From DASUBV01 sp035763085 (GTDB lineage Bacteria; Actinomycetota; Actinomycetes; Streptosporangiales; Streptosporangiaceae): a DNA stretch of 30,882 bases. The notes under the pieces are model-generated. The model made no database searches. It was not told the origin of the DNA and saw nothing but the letters and a program-made list of their open reading frames with translations. Position 1 is the stretch's first letter. Each line of letters opens with the position of its first letter. A program made the translations under genes and the position numbers. The stretch is from positions 1 through 30,882 of the forward strand of contig DASUBV010000224.1 in assembly GCA_035763085.1 (NCBI GenBank), read 5' to 3'. This document shows positions 22,337 to 30,164 of this stretch, piece after piece.

Positions 22337-22431
22337 TCGGTTATCTCTTGACACAACCCCCCAAAACGGAGCGAAACTCCTCGTGGAGAAACCCGAGCCA
22401 GCGTCATCGCCCGCCGAGGAGGGACCAGCCC

Positions 22432-24738
22432 ATGCCCGAGGATCGTCACCCCGACCGGTTAGCCGGCCCGCGCGCTGGCGCCGGTGAGCCTGCTCGCCGG
22501 GCCTTCCTGCGCTATTCCGGAGCCGTCGCCGCCGCGGGCGGCGTGGCCGGCGCGGTCAGCCGGGCTGGCCTGCGGGCCCCGGCTCGCCGCCGTCCCGCAG
22601 CCGCCGCCCCCGGCGCGCCAGAAGTTCAGCTCACCGCCGCCTATGACGCGGCCGGGGCACCGGCACCTGCCGGCCTGGCCGCCACCCCGATCAGACCCCC
22701 GGCGGCGCCGCTGGCCGTCCGCAGCCCCTACCTGAGCACCTGGCTGCCGTCCACCACGCTGCCGGGCACCTGGCAGCAGTTCTGGACCGGGCATGTCACG
22801 GCCATGGGCGGCATCGCCCGCATCGACGGCGTCTCCTACGTGTTCATGGGCGCCCCGACGATCGTGCTGGACGTCCCGAACGGGAACAACGGCACGCCGG
22901 GCACCGTGCTGGGCTTCGAGCGGGGCCTGGACCAGACCCTGCTGGAGGTCACGCCCACCCGGTCCCGCTTCCACCTGCAGGGCGGCGGCGTCAGCCTGAT
23001 CGTCGAGTTCCTGTCCCCCGTCGAGCCCGGTGACCTGCGCCGGCAGTCCATCCCGATGAGCTACATCCTGATGACGGCCAGCAGCCTGGACGGCAGCCCG
23101 CACGACGTGCAGCTGTATTTCGACATCTCGGGCGAGTGGGCCAGCGGCGACGACTCCCAGGTAATCACCTGGGCGCCCGCGTCGGTGCCGTACGCCGGCG
23201 GGAGCCTGCAGACCTGGACCGTCGGGCTGCAGAACCCCCGGCCGCTGACCGAGCAGGGCCAGCTCGCCGCGTGGGGCAGCATCGTCTGGGCCACTCCCGG
23301 CTCATCCAGGCTCAGCTACCAGTCCGGCCAGGATCTGGTGGTCAGGGGCCAGTTCGTCAGCAACGGCCAGCTGACCAACGGCAACGACACCAGCTACCGC
23401 GCGATCAACGACAACTGGCCGGTGTTCGGCTTCTGCGCGGACCTCGGCGCGGTACGCGGCTCCCCCGTCACCACGCAGGCGTCGATCGGGCACGTCCGCA
23501 CGCCCGCGGTCAGCTACCTCGGCCAGCCGCTGCAGCCGCTGTGGACCGCGAGCTTCCCGGCCTGGCAGGACATGCTGGCGTTCTTCCACGCTGACCTGCC
23601 CGCCGCGCGGAAGCGGGCCGGCCGGCTGGACGCCCGCGTCACCGCCGCCGCGCAGCAGGCGGGCGGCACGGCCTACGCCGGACTGTGCGACATCGCGCTG
23701 CGGCAGGCCTACGGCGGGACCGAGCTCGTCACCGGCCCGGACGGCAGCCCCTGGGCCTTCCTGAAGGAGATCTCCAGCGACGGCAACGTGTCCACGATCG
23801 ACGTGCTCTACCCGGCCTCGCCGGCCTGGATCTACGCCGACCCCGGTTACCTGGCCCTGCTGCTCGGGCCGCTGCTGGCCTACGCCGAGACCGGCGGCTG
23901 GCCGAAGGCCTTTGCCGAGCACGACCTGGGCTCGTCCTACCCAGTGGCCGGCGGGCACAACAACGGCCAGGAAGAGGACATGCCGGTCGAGGAGTCCGGC
24001 AACATGCTGATCATGGCGGCGGCCTACCTCCGGCAGGCCGGCGCGCCGACCGCGGCCAGGTTCGCCACGGCGCACTACCAGATCCTGAAGCAGTGGGCCG
24101 ACTACCTGGTCGCCAGCCTGCCCGACCCGGGCTTCCAGAACCAGACCGACGACTTCGCCGGGTCCATCGCGCACAGCGTCAACCTGGCCCTCAAGGGCAT
24201 CATCGCGGTGGCCGCGATGGGCCAGATCGCGGCCGCCGCCGGGAACACCGCCGACGCCGCCGCCTATGCCAGTCAGGCGAGGCAGTTCATCGCCTACTGG
24301 GCCCGGCACGCCCAGGACCCCGCCGCCCGGCACCTGGACCTCACCTACAGCGGCAGTGATGGCGGCACCGGCACGTGGGGCACCACCTACAACGCCTTCG
24401 CCGACCGGCTGCTGGGCACCGGCCTGGTCCCGGCCTCGGTCCGGGCCGAGCAGGCGAGCTGGTACCACGGCGTCGCCAACGCGTTCGGGGTGCCGCTGCA
24501 GGTGCCGCACAGCTACGCCAAGTCGGACTGGGAGATGTTCACCGCCGCGTGGCTGTCCGACTACCCGGTCAGGCAGGAGCTGATCGACCGCGTGTACTCC
24601 TACGCCCACACGACCCCGAACCGGGTGCCGTTCAGCGACCTGTACGACACGATCAGCGGGCACCAGGTCGGTTTCCAGGCCCGGCCGGTGCAGGGCGGCA
24701 TCTTCGCCCTGCTCGCCCTGCTGGCGGGCGGCGGGTAG
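22432..24738 (+). CDS. Tat-exported glutaminase-A-like (DUF4965/DUF5127) protein
   Basis: 768 residues. The N-terminus carries a twin-arginine signal (RRAFLRYSGAVAAAGGVAGAV, Arg22-Arg23), so it is exported folded. The N-terminal GtaA-type beta region (about 100-400) includes YVFMGAPTIVLDVPNGNNG and WPVFGFCADLG. It is followed by the (alpha/alpha)-type helical-hairpin domain with AGGHNNGQEEDMPVEESGNMLIMAAAY, QTDDFAGSIAHSVNLALKGI, GTWGTTYNAFADRLLGTGLVP and YAKSDWEMFTAAWLSDYP. These match the fungal glutaminase A family, whose bacterial members have mostly untested and possibly carbohydrate-related activity. The start at 22432 has a GGAGGG site, and longer in-frame starts lack one. It is probably controlled by the palindrome upstream. 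Confidence 0.88.
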   Translation: MPEDRHPDRLAGPRAGAGEPARRAFLRYSGAVAAAGGVAGAVSRAGLRAPARRRPAAAAPGAPEVQLTAAYDAAGAPAPAGLAATPIRPPAAPLAVRSPYLSTWLPSTTLPGTWQQFWTGHVTAMGGIARIDGVSYVFMGAPTIVLDVPNGNNGTPGTVLGFERGLDQTLLEVTPTRSRFHLQGGGVSLIVEFLSPVEPGDLRRQSIPMSYILMTASSLDGSPHDVQLYFDISGEWASGDDSQVITWAPASVPYAGGSLQTWTVGLQNPRPLTEQGQLAAWGSIVWATPGSSRLSYQSGQDLVVRGQFVSNGQLTNGNDTSYRAINDNWPVFGFCADLGAVRGSPVTTQASIGHVRTPAVSYLGQPLQPLWTASFPAWQDMLAFFHADLPAARKRAGRLDARVTAAAQQAGGTAYAGLCDIALRQAYGGTELVTGPDGSPWAFLKEISSDGNVSTIDVLYPASPAWIYADPGYLALLLGPLLAYAETGGWPKAFAEHDLGSSYPVAGGHNNGQEEDMPVEESGNMLIMAAAYLRQAGAPTAARFATAHYQILKQWADYLVASLPDPGFQNQTDDFAGSIAHSVNLALKGIIAVAAMGQIAAAAGNTADAAAYASQARQFIAYWARHAQDPAARHLDLTYSGSDGGTGTWGTTYNAFADRLLGTGLVPASVRAEQASWYHGVANAFGVPLQVPHSYAKSDWEMFTAAWLSDYPVRQELIDRVYSYAHTTPNRVPFSDLYDTISGHQVGFQARPVQGGIFALLALLAGGG

Positions 24739-25096
24739 CCGCACCGCGCCGCAGCGGCCGCCGGCCGGGCACGCCCCTGGCTAACCGGCGGGGGGCTGCA
24801 TCACCGCGGCCGGGCAGCGGCCCGGTATCGGGCAGGCGCGGATTCCGGGCCTGCCCGTCATGCGCGGATGCCGCCTCGCGCAGCGTCTGCAGCACCGAGG
24901 CGAGCGAGCCGCCCCGGCCGGCTGGAGGATCGACGGCCGGATCCCCCGCGCCCGCACCGTCGCCGCCGGCACCGGGCTCGCCGGCGCCGGCCTTGCTGGT
25001 GCTGGCCTCGCGCGTGCTGTGCTCGCTGGCCTCGTTCCCCCGGCCGGCTGCGCCCGTCACGGGCCTGCCGGACACGGAGCCTGCACTGGCCGACAT
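24653..25096 (-). CDS. Hypothetical Ala/Gly-rich protein, doubtful
   Basis: An open frame of 147 codons on the minus strand with a good GGGAGG site six bases before the ATG at 25096. The first 90 or so codons (MSASAGSVSGRP... SLASVLQTLREAASAHDG) have the high GC3 expected of real genes here. The last part overlaps the end of the convergent glutaminase-like gene and contains TTA and AGA codons, which are unusual. A one-base shift near 24800 would instead give a C-terminus AAVMQPPAG ending at 24781. No family recognised. It may be a real short gene with a frame error, or not a gene. Confidence 0.28.
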   Translation of the reverse strand: MSASAGSVSGRPVTGAAGRGNEASEHSTREASTSKAGAGEPGAGGDGAGAGDPAVDPPAGRGGSLASVLQTLREAASAHDGQARNPRLPDTGPLPGRGDAAPRRLARGVPGRRPLRRGAATRRPPAGRAGRRCRPAPAGPGNRPGAR

Positions 25097-25161
25097 CTGC
25101 ATCCTCCCGCCGGGGCGGCGCAGGGGCGCCGTTGCCGTCCGCGCTCACCCCCGGCTGCCTA

Positions 25162-25205
25162 CGCTACCCGTGCGCGGGAGGGCAAACACATCCCGGCAGG
25201 TAGCG
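25162..25205 (+). other. Inverted-repeat fold 5' of the three-way-junction element
   Basis: CGCTACC (25162-25168) pairs exactly with GGTAGCG (25199-25205), and CGGGA (25175-25179) pairs with TCCCG (25191-25195) inside. Directly after it a 10-bp palindrome CGGGCGCCCG (25209-25218) occurs. It may be part of the same leader RNA. Confidence 0.3.
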
Positions 25206-25244
25206 CACCGGGCGCCCGTGCCGCCTGTGCTAGCGTGCCTGATA

Positions 25245-25331
25245 GGTGCTTACGACGAAGGCACACCTTTCGCGCCGCAAGGCGCGGCTGCGCAGGTGTG
25301 CTGAGGACACCCGCAATCTGCGGTGAGCACC
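25245..25331 (+). ncRNA. Candidate structured RNA with a three-way junction (class unknown)
   Basis: Three helices close on each other. P1 is GGTGCTTA (25245-25252) with TGAGCACC (25324-25331), 8 pairs including one G-U. P2 is GCACACCT (25261-25268) with AGGTGTGC (25294-25301), capped by CGCGCC-GCAA-GGCGCG, which is a GNRA tetraloop hairpin. P3 is CCGCA-ATC-TGCGG (25311-25323), abutting P1 without a gap. Junction strands are CGACGAAG and TGAGGACAC. It lies 95 bases before the glycosyltransferase start in a gap without a clear gene. The strand is assumed from the downstream gene, and the fold works on either strand. I do not recognise it as a known riboswitch. Confidence 0.42.
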
Positions 25332-25338
25332 GGATCTC

Positions 25339-25354
25339 GCGGTATAGCGGTATA
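25339..25354. repeat. GCGGTATA direct repeat before the glycosyltransferase
   Basis: Two head-to-tail copies of GCGGTATA in an otherwise GC-rich area, just after the structured element and about 70 bases before the start codon. Each could supply a TATA-like -10 box, but no convincing -35 is seen. Confidence 0.3.
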
Positions 25355-25425
25355 GCTGCCCGCAACCTTCTGTTATCTGCGCTGACGCGCTAGCACGGCG
25401 ATGGCTACACATTCAGGGAGCTACC

Positions 25426-26613
25426 GTGCTGAAAGTCGCACTTGTCGCCTGGAATGCCGGGCATGTCACATCCGCCGGGCCAGAACCCGGCGTCATGAAC
25501 CGCGAAGTCACCGGCCTGGCGCAGGCCCTGGCCGGCGACGGTCATCAGGTCACCATCTACGCGCGCCGGGACACCGGCAGGCAGCCCGGCCGGCATCAGC
25601 TGGCACCGGGCGTGGTCGTCAGGAACCTGCACGCCGGGCCGCTGGGCCGGCTGCCTGCCCGCGACCTTGGCCAGCACGTCGGCCAGTTCGCTGACAGCCT
25701 CGCGGCCAGCTGGCGGCGGGAGCGGCCGGATGTCGCGCACGCCTACTACTGGACCGGCGGCCTGGCCGCCCTGGCGGTGTCCCGCAGCCAGCACGTGCCG
25801 GTGGTGCAGACCTTCTTCTCGCTGGGCACGGCCGAGCACCGCCATCAGCTGCCCGACCGCGGGCCGGCCGGCCGGATCCGGCTGGAGGCGTCCATCGCCC
25901 GCAGCGTGTCGGGGGTACTGGCCGCCTCGTCGGAGGAGGAACAGGAACTGTCCGCCCTGGGCGTGCCGAGCGACGTGGTGCGGCTGGTCCCCTGCGGCGT
26001 CGACACCGGGCGGTTCACGCCACATGGCCCGGCCGAGCCACGGGACGAGCGGCCGCGGCTGCTGGCGTTCGGGCCCCTCACTCCGCGGCAGGGCCTGGAT
26101 AACGTCGTGCGCGCCCTCGCCGGGGTACCCGAGGCTGAGCTGGTGATCCTCGGCGGGCCGCGCAGCCGGGAGCTGAAATCCGACGCGTCCTACCGGGCCC
26201 TGGCCGGCCTGGCTGGCAGTGCCGGGGTGCGGGATCGCGTCATCTTCACCGGCGCCGTGCCGGCCGGCCAGGTCCCGGCCTGGCTGCGGTCCGCCGACCT
26301 GGCCCTCAGCATGGCCACCCACGAGCCGTTCGGCCTGGCCACGATCCAGGCGATGGCATGCGGGATCCCGGTCATCGCCTCCAGCGTCGGCGCCAACGAG
26401 GACGCGGTGATCGACGGGACGACGGGAGTGCTGGTCCCGCCGGGCCGGCCGCGGCTGCTGGCCCGGCAGATCCGGGAACTGCTCTCGGCGCCGGCCCGGC
26501 GGGGCGCGCTGAGCGCCGCGGCAGCGGACCGGGCCCGGTCCCGGTACTCCTGGGACCGGATCGGCCAGGAGGCGCTGTCGGCCTACCGGCGCTCGGTCCC
26601 GGCGGCAGCCTGA
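25426..26613 (+). CDS. Glycosyltransferase family 4 (GT-B fold)
   Basis: 395-residue GT4 enzyme, transferring sugar from a nucleotide donor to lipid, polysaccharide or a small acceptor. N-terminal Rossmann half: VALVAWNAGHVTSAGPEPGVMNREVTGLAQALAGDGHQV. Donor half: RLLAFGPLTPRQGLDNVVRAL, VIFTGAVPAGQVPAWLRSADL, then EPFGLATIQAMACGIPVIAS. In the usual E-x7-E motif the first Glu is Glu300 but the second is Gln308. The GTG start is supported by GGGAG six bases upstream and by alignment of the first strand. It stands alone, so the product is unknown. A strictly retaining mechanism is assumed from the family. Confidence 0.9.
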   Translation: MLKVALVAWNAGHVTSAGPEPGVMNREVTGLAQALAGDGHQVTIYARRDTGRQPGRHQLAPGVVVRNLHAGPLGRLPARDLGQHVGQFADSLAASWRRERPDVAHAYYWTGGLAALAVSRSQHVPVVQTFFSLGTAEHRHQLPDRGPAGRIRLEASIARSVSGVLAASSEEEQELSALGVPSDVVRLVPCGVDTGRFTPHGPAEPRDERPRLLAFGPLTPRQGLDNVVRALAGVPEAELVILGGPRSRELKSDASYRALAGLAGSAGVRDRVIFTGAVPAGQVPAWLRSADLALSMATHEPFGLATIQAMACGIPVIASSVGANEDAVIDGTTGVLVPPGRPRLLARQIRELLSAPARRGALSAAAADRARSRYSWDRIGQEALSAYRRSVPAAA

Positions 26614-26992
26614 TGAGCAGCGCAAGCCGGCTAAGAGTGGCCAGACCGGGACGCTTCGCGATTCCAGAGTGAGGTAATTCTCAGGAAAGACACAGCCAAA
26701 CTGGCCCCGGCGGCCCGGGTCCGGCCTTATTGTCAAGAGCAGATTTACCGCAGTCTCGCTCGGCGAGAACGCCTGGCATCACGGCAATGCCGGACATGTC
26801 AGTCAGACCGCTGACAGCGCGCCTGCCAGGACTTACGCTAGTAAATCTGATCATCTCGAGTCGCTGGGGAGTTGTCGTTTTCGGCGCACTGATTGACCGC
26901 GGCGTGCTAGCTCGCACCCCGCTGCCGCCAACGGCGGCGGCCGCGAGACCGCGGGTGCCGGCCCGCAGCCCTCTCCCCTGCGAGCACGGCGC
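26614..26992. other. 379-bp non-coding region with scattered inverted repeats
   Basis: No supported gene. It is less GC-rich than its surroundings. CAGATTTAC at 26740-26748 recurs as its exact complement at 26841-26849, and TGTCAG/CTGACA form a shorter pair at 26797-26816. It presumably contains the promoter of the transporter at 26993, but I cannot place it with confidence. Confidence 0.35.
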
Positions 26993-28027
26993 ATGAATAT
27001 CGCGATCGCCCTGATGGCCGCCGCGCTGATCGGCGCGGGCCTGGTGCTGCAGCAGCAGTCGGCGGAGCAGGCGCCCAAGTCCTACTTCCTGCACCTGCGG
27101 CTGATCACCGAGCTGCTGCGCCAGCGGCGCTGGGTGGCCGGCATCGGGATCATGGTGTCCGGGCAGCTGCTGTCGGTGTGGGCCATCGGCCACCTGGAGC
27201 TGACGGTCGCCGAGCCGCTGCTGGCCACCAGCCTGCTGTTCGCCCTGCTGCTGGCCGTGCCGCTCACCGGCCAGCGGCTGCGCCGCCGGGAACTGCTCGG
27301 CGCCCTGCTGCTCGCCGGCGGGGTGGCCGCACTGTCAGTGTCCCGGTCGGTCAGCTCCGCGGGCATGGTGTTCGGGTCGGCGCAGTACTGGCCCGCCGCG
27401 GCCATGATCGCGGTGATCGCGCTGCTGTTCCTGCGAGCGGGCTGGCGGCGCTCCGGCTCGCTGCGCGGCACGCTCACCGGCGCCTCAGCCGGCCTGGTCT
27501 TCGGGATCTCGGATGCGCTGACCCGGCGCACCATGGAAGTCGCCACCGGCCACCCGCTGTCGGTACTGCTGACCAGCTGGCCCGCCTACAGCCTGCTGGC
27601 GGCCAGCATCGTGGGCATCTGGCTGATGGAAAGCTCGTTCAACGCCGCCCCGCTGAACTCCTCGCTCCCGGCCATCACGGCTGCTGAGCCGGTGGCCGGG
27701 ATGGCTCTGGGCGTCGTGGTGTTCGGAGACGTGATCCACATCTCGCCGGGGCTGATCGCGCTGCAGTCGGCAGGTTTCGCCGCCCTGGTCATCGGTGTCA
27801 TCCTGGTCGCCCGGGCGCATGTGCTGACCAGCCTGCGCGCCGCCCGCCCGGCGCTGCCGCGGCCGGCGCTGCCGCGCCCGGCGCTACCGCACCTGCCGGC
27901 GGCCGCTCACCACCTGCCCGCGCTGCCCACGCCGCACCTGCCCGCGCACCTGACGGCTCCCCCCGTGCTGGCCCGGCTGAGCCAGGCAGCACCGCAGATT
28001 CCCGCCGCGCAGACACCCGAGGCCTGA
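26993..28027 (+). CDS. DMT-superfamily transporter, copy 2
   Basis: 344-residue paralogue of the 10358-11368 protein. Nearly the whole membrane part aligns without gaps (LVLQQQSAEQAPKSYFLHLRL, TVAEPLLATSLLFALLLAVPLTGQRL, GALLLAGGVAALSVSRSVSS, ISDALTRRTMEVATG, TAAEPVAGMALGVVVFGDVI), at roughly two-thirds identity by eye. It differs in its tail, which here is Pro/Ala/Leu/His-rich (PALPRPALPRPALP) and encoded by a 15-bp tandem repeat. The substrate is unknown. Start ATG directly at the first helix. Confidence 0.85.
   Translation: MNIAIALMAAALIGAGLVLQQQSAEQAPKSYFLHLRLITELLRQRRWVAGIGIMVSGQLLSVWAIGHLELTVAEPLLATSLLFALLLAVPLTGQRLRRRELLGALLLAGGVAALSVSRSVSSAGMVFGSAQYWPAAAMIAVIALLFLRAGWRRSGSLRGTLTGASAGLVFGISDALTRRTMEVATGHPLSVLLTSWPAYSLLAASIVGIWLMESSFNAAPLNSSLPAITAAEPVAGMALGVVVFGDVIHISPGLIALQSAGFAALVIGVILVARAHVLTSLRAARPALPRPALPRPALPHLPAAAHHLPALPTPHLPAHLTAPPVLARLSQAAPQIPAAQTPEA
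27847..27891 (+). repeat. Three 15-bp tandem repeats in the transporter tail
   Basis: CCCGGCGCTGCCGCG, GCCGGCGCTGCCGCG and CCCGGCGCTACCGCA encode the repeated PALPR units at the C-terminus of the second transporter. Confidence 0.8.
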
Positions 28028-28030
28028 CGC

Positions 28031-28106
28031 CTGGCCCGGACTGGCTGGCCCGGACTGGCTGGCCCGGACTGGACTGGACTGGACTGGCCCAGACTGGCTG
28101 GACTGG
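28031..28106. repeat. Minisatellite between the transporter and ligase genes
   Basis: Three exact 14-bp copies of CTGGCCCGGACTGG (28031-28072) run into shorter ACTGG units and degenerate copies. It is non-coding and immediately after the transporter stop, a likely slippage site. It lies just upstream of the ligase promoter candidate. Confidence 0.85.
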
Positions 28107-28121
28107 GCCCGGGTCTGACGG

Positions 28122-28146
28122 GTGTAGCGGCGCCCGGGGCGGGTAG
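28122..28146 (+). promoter_or_regulatory. Candidate SigB/SigF-type promoter of the ligase-polymerase pair
   Basis: GTGT (28122-28125), 15 bases, GGGTAG (28141-28146), with the same final TAG as the gvp and FHA candidates. The expected transcript start is about 45 bases before the ATG at 28200. Confidence 0.35.
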
Positions 28147-28199
28147 CGCCTCCGGAGGACGGTTCCGGGATCAAGGGCTGCACAGGGGGCCAGCGACAG

Positions 28200-29231
28200 A
28201 TGGAGCAGACGACCCACTCGCCTGCGGTGGCCGCCAGCCCCGCTGCGGCCCGGCCGGCCCGGGCAGGTGCACGGCAGCCCGCCTGGCTGGAACCGGAGCT
28301 CGCCACCCTGACCCAGGACCGGTTCAGCGACCCGGCCTGGCTGTATGAGCGCAAGCTGGACGGGGAGCGATGCCTGGCCTACCGGGACGGCGGCCAGCTG
28401 CGCCTGCTGACCCGCAACCAGAAGCAGGTCAGCACGACCTATCCCGAGATCGCCGGCGCGCTGGCGGCGCAGGACTGCGCCGACTTCATCATCGACGGCG
28501 AGGTCGTCGCCTTCGACGGCGCCGCCACCAGCTTCAGCCGGCTGCAGCAGCGGCTGGGCATCCGCAACCCGGATGAGCGGCTGCGCCGCGCCGTGCCGGT
28601 CTATTACTACGTGTTCGACGTGCTGTGGGCCGACGGCCGCGATGTCCGGCCGCAGCCGCTGCGCGAGCGCAAGCGGGTGCTGCGTGACCTGCTGACCTGG
28701 AACGGCCCGCTGCGGTACTCCACCCACCGGACCAACAACGGCGAGGCTTACTACGCCCACGCCTGCGCCAGCGGCTGGGAGGGCCTGGTGGTCAAGCGCG
28801 GCGACTCGCCCTACCGGGCGGGCCGGTCCCGGGACTGGCTCAAGTTCAAGTGCCAGAACGCCCAGGAGTTCGTCATCGGCGGGTTCACCGATCCGCAGGG
28901 CACCCGCTCGGGCCTCGGCGCGCTGCTGATCGGCTACTACGACCCGGACGGCCAGCTGGCCTACGCCGGAAAGGTGGGCACCGGGTTCGACGAGGCGACC
29001 CTGGCCAGCCTGAGCACGTCCCTGTCCGGCCTGGAGCGCCGCAGCCCGCCGTTTGACCGCGGCAGCCTGCCCAGGGCCGGGGTCCACTGGGCCGAGCCGC
29101 GCCTGGTGTGCCAGGTGGCCTTCAGCGAGTGGACGAGCGCCGGCCAGCTGCGCCATCCGCGCTACCAGGGCCTGCGCCGGGACAAGGACCCGGCCAGCGT
29201 CGTCCGCGAGCAGCCGCGGGCGGGGGCGTGA
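28200..29231 (+). CDS. ATP-dependent DNA ligase (LigD ligase-domain type)
   Basis: 343-residue ATP-dependent ligase that seals nicks or ends in bacterial non-homologous end joining or repair. Nucleotidyltransferase motifs are in order: I, ERKLDGER with adenylated Lys52; III, IIDGEVVAFD; IV, GLVVKRGDSPY; V, RDWLKFKC. The C-terminal OB-fold part includes LGALLIGYYDPDGQLAYAGKVGTGF and VCQVAFSEWT, as in the ligase module of LigD. The first 30 residues are Ala/Pro-rich. Here ligase and polymerase are separate proteins, as in many actinobacteria other than mycobacteria. The polymerase gene starts four bases after the stop. No Ku or LigD nuclease gene is in the window. Confidence 0.93.
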   Translation: MEQTTHSPAVAASPAAARPARAGARQPAWLEPELATLTQDRFSDPAWLYERKLDGERCLAYRDGGQLRLLTRNQKQVSTTYPEIAGALAAQDCADFIIDGEVVAFDGAATSFSRLQQRLGIRNPDERLRRAVPVYYYVFDVLWADGRDVRPQPLRERKRVLRDLLTWNGPLRYSTHRTNNGEAYYAHACASGWEGLVVKRGDSPYRAGRSRDWLKFKCQNAQEFVIGGFTDPQGTRSGLGALLIGYYDPDGQLAYAGKVGTGFDEATLASLSTSLSGLERRSPPFDRGSLPRAGVHWAEPRLVCQVAFSEWTSAGQLRHPRYQGLRRDKDPASVVREQPRAGA

Positions 29232-29235
29232 GATC

Positions 29236-30159
29236 GTGACCGCCGAGCGGCTCACCGCTGGCCGCATCACCGTCGAGCTGTCCAACACCGGCAAGGTGCT
29301 GTTCCCCGGCGACGGCATCACCAAGGGCGACCTCGTGCGTTATTACCTCGGCGCCGCCGGGGCGATGCTGCCGCTGCTGCGCGACCGGCCGCTGACCCTG
29401 GTCCGGTATCCGGACGGCATCGGCTCCGGCGGAGTGCTGCAGAAGAACGCGCCGCGCTATTTCCCGGACTGGATCACCCGGGCGGCCGTGCCCAAGCAGG
29501 GCGGCACGGTCCAGCACGTCATCTGCGATAAGCCAGCCACGCTGGCCTACCTGGCCAACCAGGCCTGCATCGAGCTGCACGCCGCGCTCAGCAAGCGGGA
29601 CGCGCTGGACTGCCCGGACCAGCTCATCTTCGATCTGGACCCGCCCGATGACCGGCACTTCGCCGATGTCCGGCGGGTCGCGCTGCTGCTCCGCGACCTG
29701 CTGGAGGGTGAGCTCGGGCTGACCTGCTTCGTGAAGACCACCGGCGGCAAGGGAGTCCATGTGCACGTCGCCGTGCAGGCCGGCGACGACTTCGACACCG
29801 TCCGGCAGTTCGCCCGGCAGGTGGCGGACGTGCTGGTCGCCAGGCAGCCGCGGCTGCTCACCACCGAGCAGCGCCGGGACAAGCGCGGCAGCCGGATCTA
29901 CGCCGACGTCATGCGCAACGGGTACTCCCAGACAGCCATCGCTCCCTACGCCGTGCGAGCCCGCCCCGGTGCGCCGGTCGCGACGCCGCTCAGCTGGTCA
30001 GAGCTCGACTCCGACCTCAGCCCGCACGACTTCACGATCGCCACCGTGCCCGGCCGGCTGGCCGGCCTGAACCACGACGGCGACCCGTGGGCCGCCATGC
30101 CCCGCCGCCGGTACCGGCTCAGCCGGGCCCGCGGCAAGCTCGACCAGGTCGCCGCGTGA
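29236..30159 (+). CDS. LigD-type DNA polymerase/primase (PolDom, archaeo-eukaryotic primase fold)
   Basis: 307-residue polymerase domain protein that adds nucleotides during bacterial end joining. Family start ELSNTGKVLFPGDGITKGDLVRYYL; metal-binding Asp133 and Asp135 in LIFDLDPPDD; CFVKTTGGKGVHVHV for the nucleotide triphosphate; RNGYSQTAIAPYAVRARPGAPVATPLSWSEL and DFTI near the end. GTG start at 29236 is four bases after the ligase stop with a purine-rich site in the ligase tail. The frame is open further upstream only as ligase antiframe. Co-transcribed with the ligase. Confidence 0.93.
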   Translation: MTAERLTAGRITVELSNTGKVLFPGDGITKGDLVRYYLGAAGAMLPLLRDRPLTLVRYPDGIGSGGVLQKNAPRYFPDWITRAAVPKQGGTVQHVICDKPATLAYLANQACIELHAALSKRDALDCPDQLIFDLDPPDDRHFADVRRVALLLRDLLEGELGLTCFVKTTGGKGVHVHVAVQAGDDFDTVRQFARQVADVLVARQPRLLTTEQRRDKRGSRIYADVMRNGYSQTAIAPYAVRARPGAPVATPLSWSELDSDLSPHDFTIATVPGRLAGLNHDGDPWAAMPRRRYRLSRARGKLDQVAA

Positions 30160-30164
30160 CGCGC

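Noticed and set aside
25175..25215. Possible c-di-GMP-I riboswitch, from GGGCAAAC and GGTAGCG words
   Set aside because: The intervening GAAA-capped helix and the GACGCAAAGCC segment are missing, and the two words are only about 10 bases apart. The match is to isolated words only.
25245..25331. Hammerhead ribozyme, because CTGAGGA fits CUGANGA in a three-way junction
   Set aside because: No GAAA follows the next helix on either strand and no NUH cleavage site is placed correctly, so the core cannot form.
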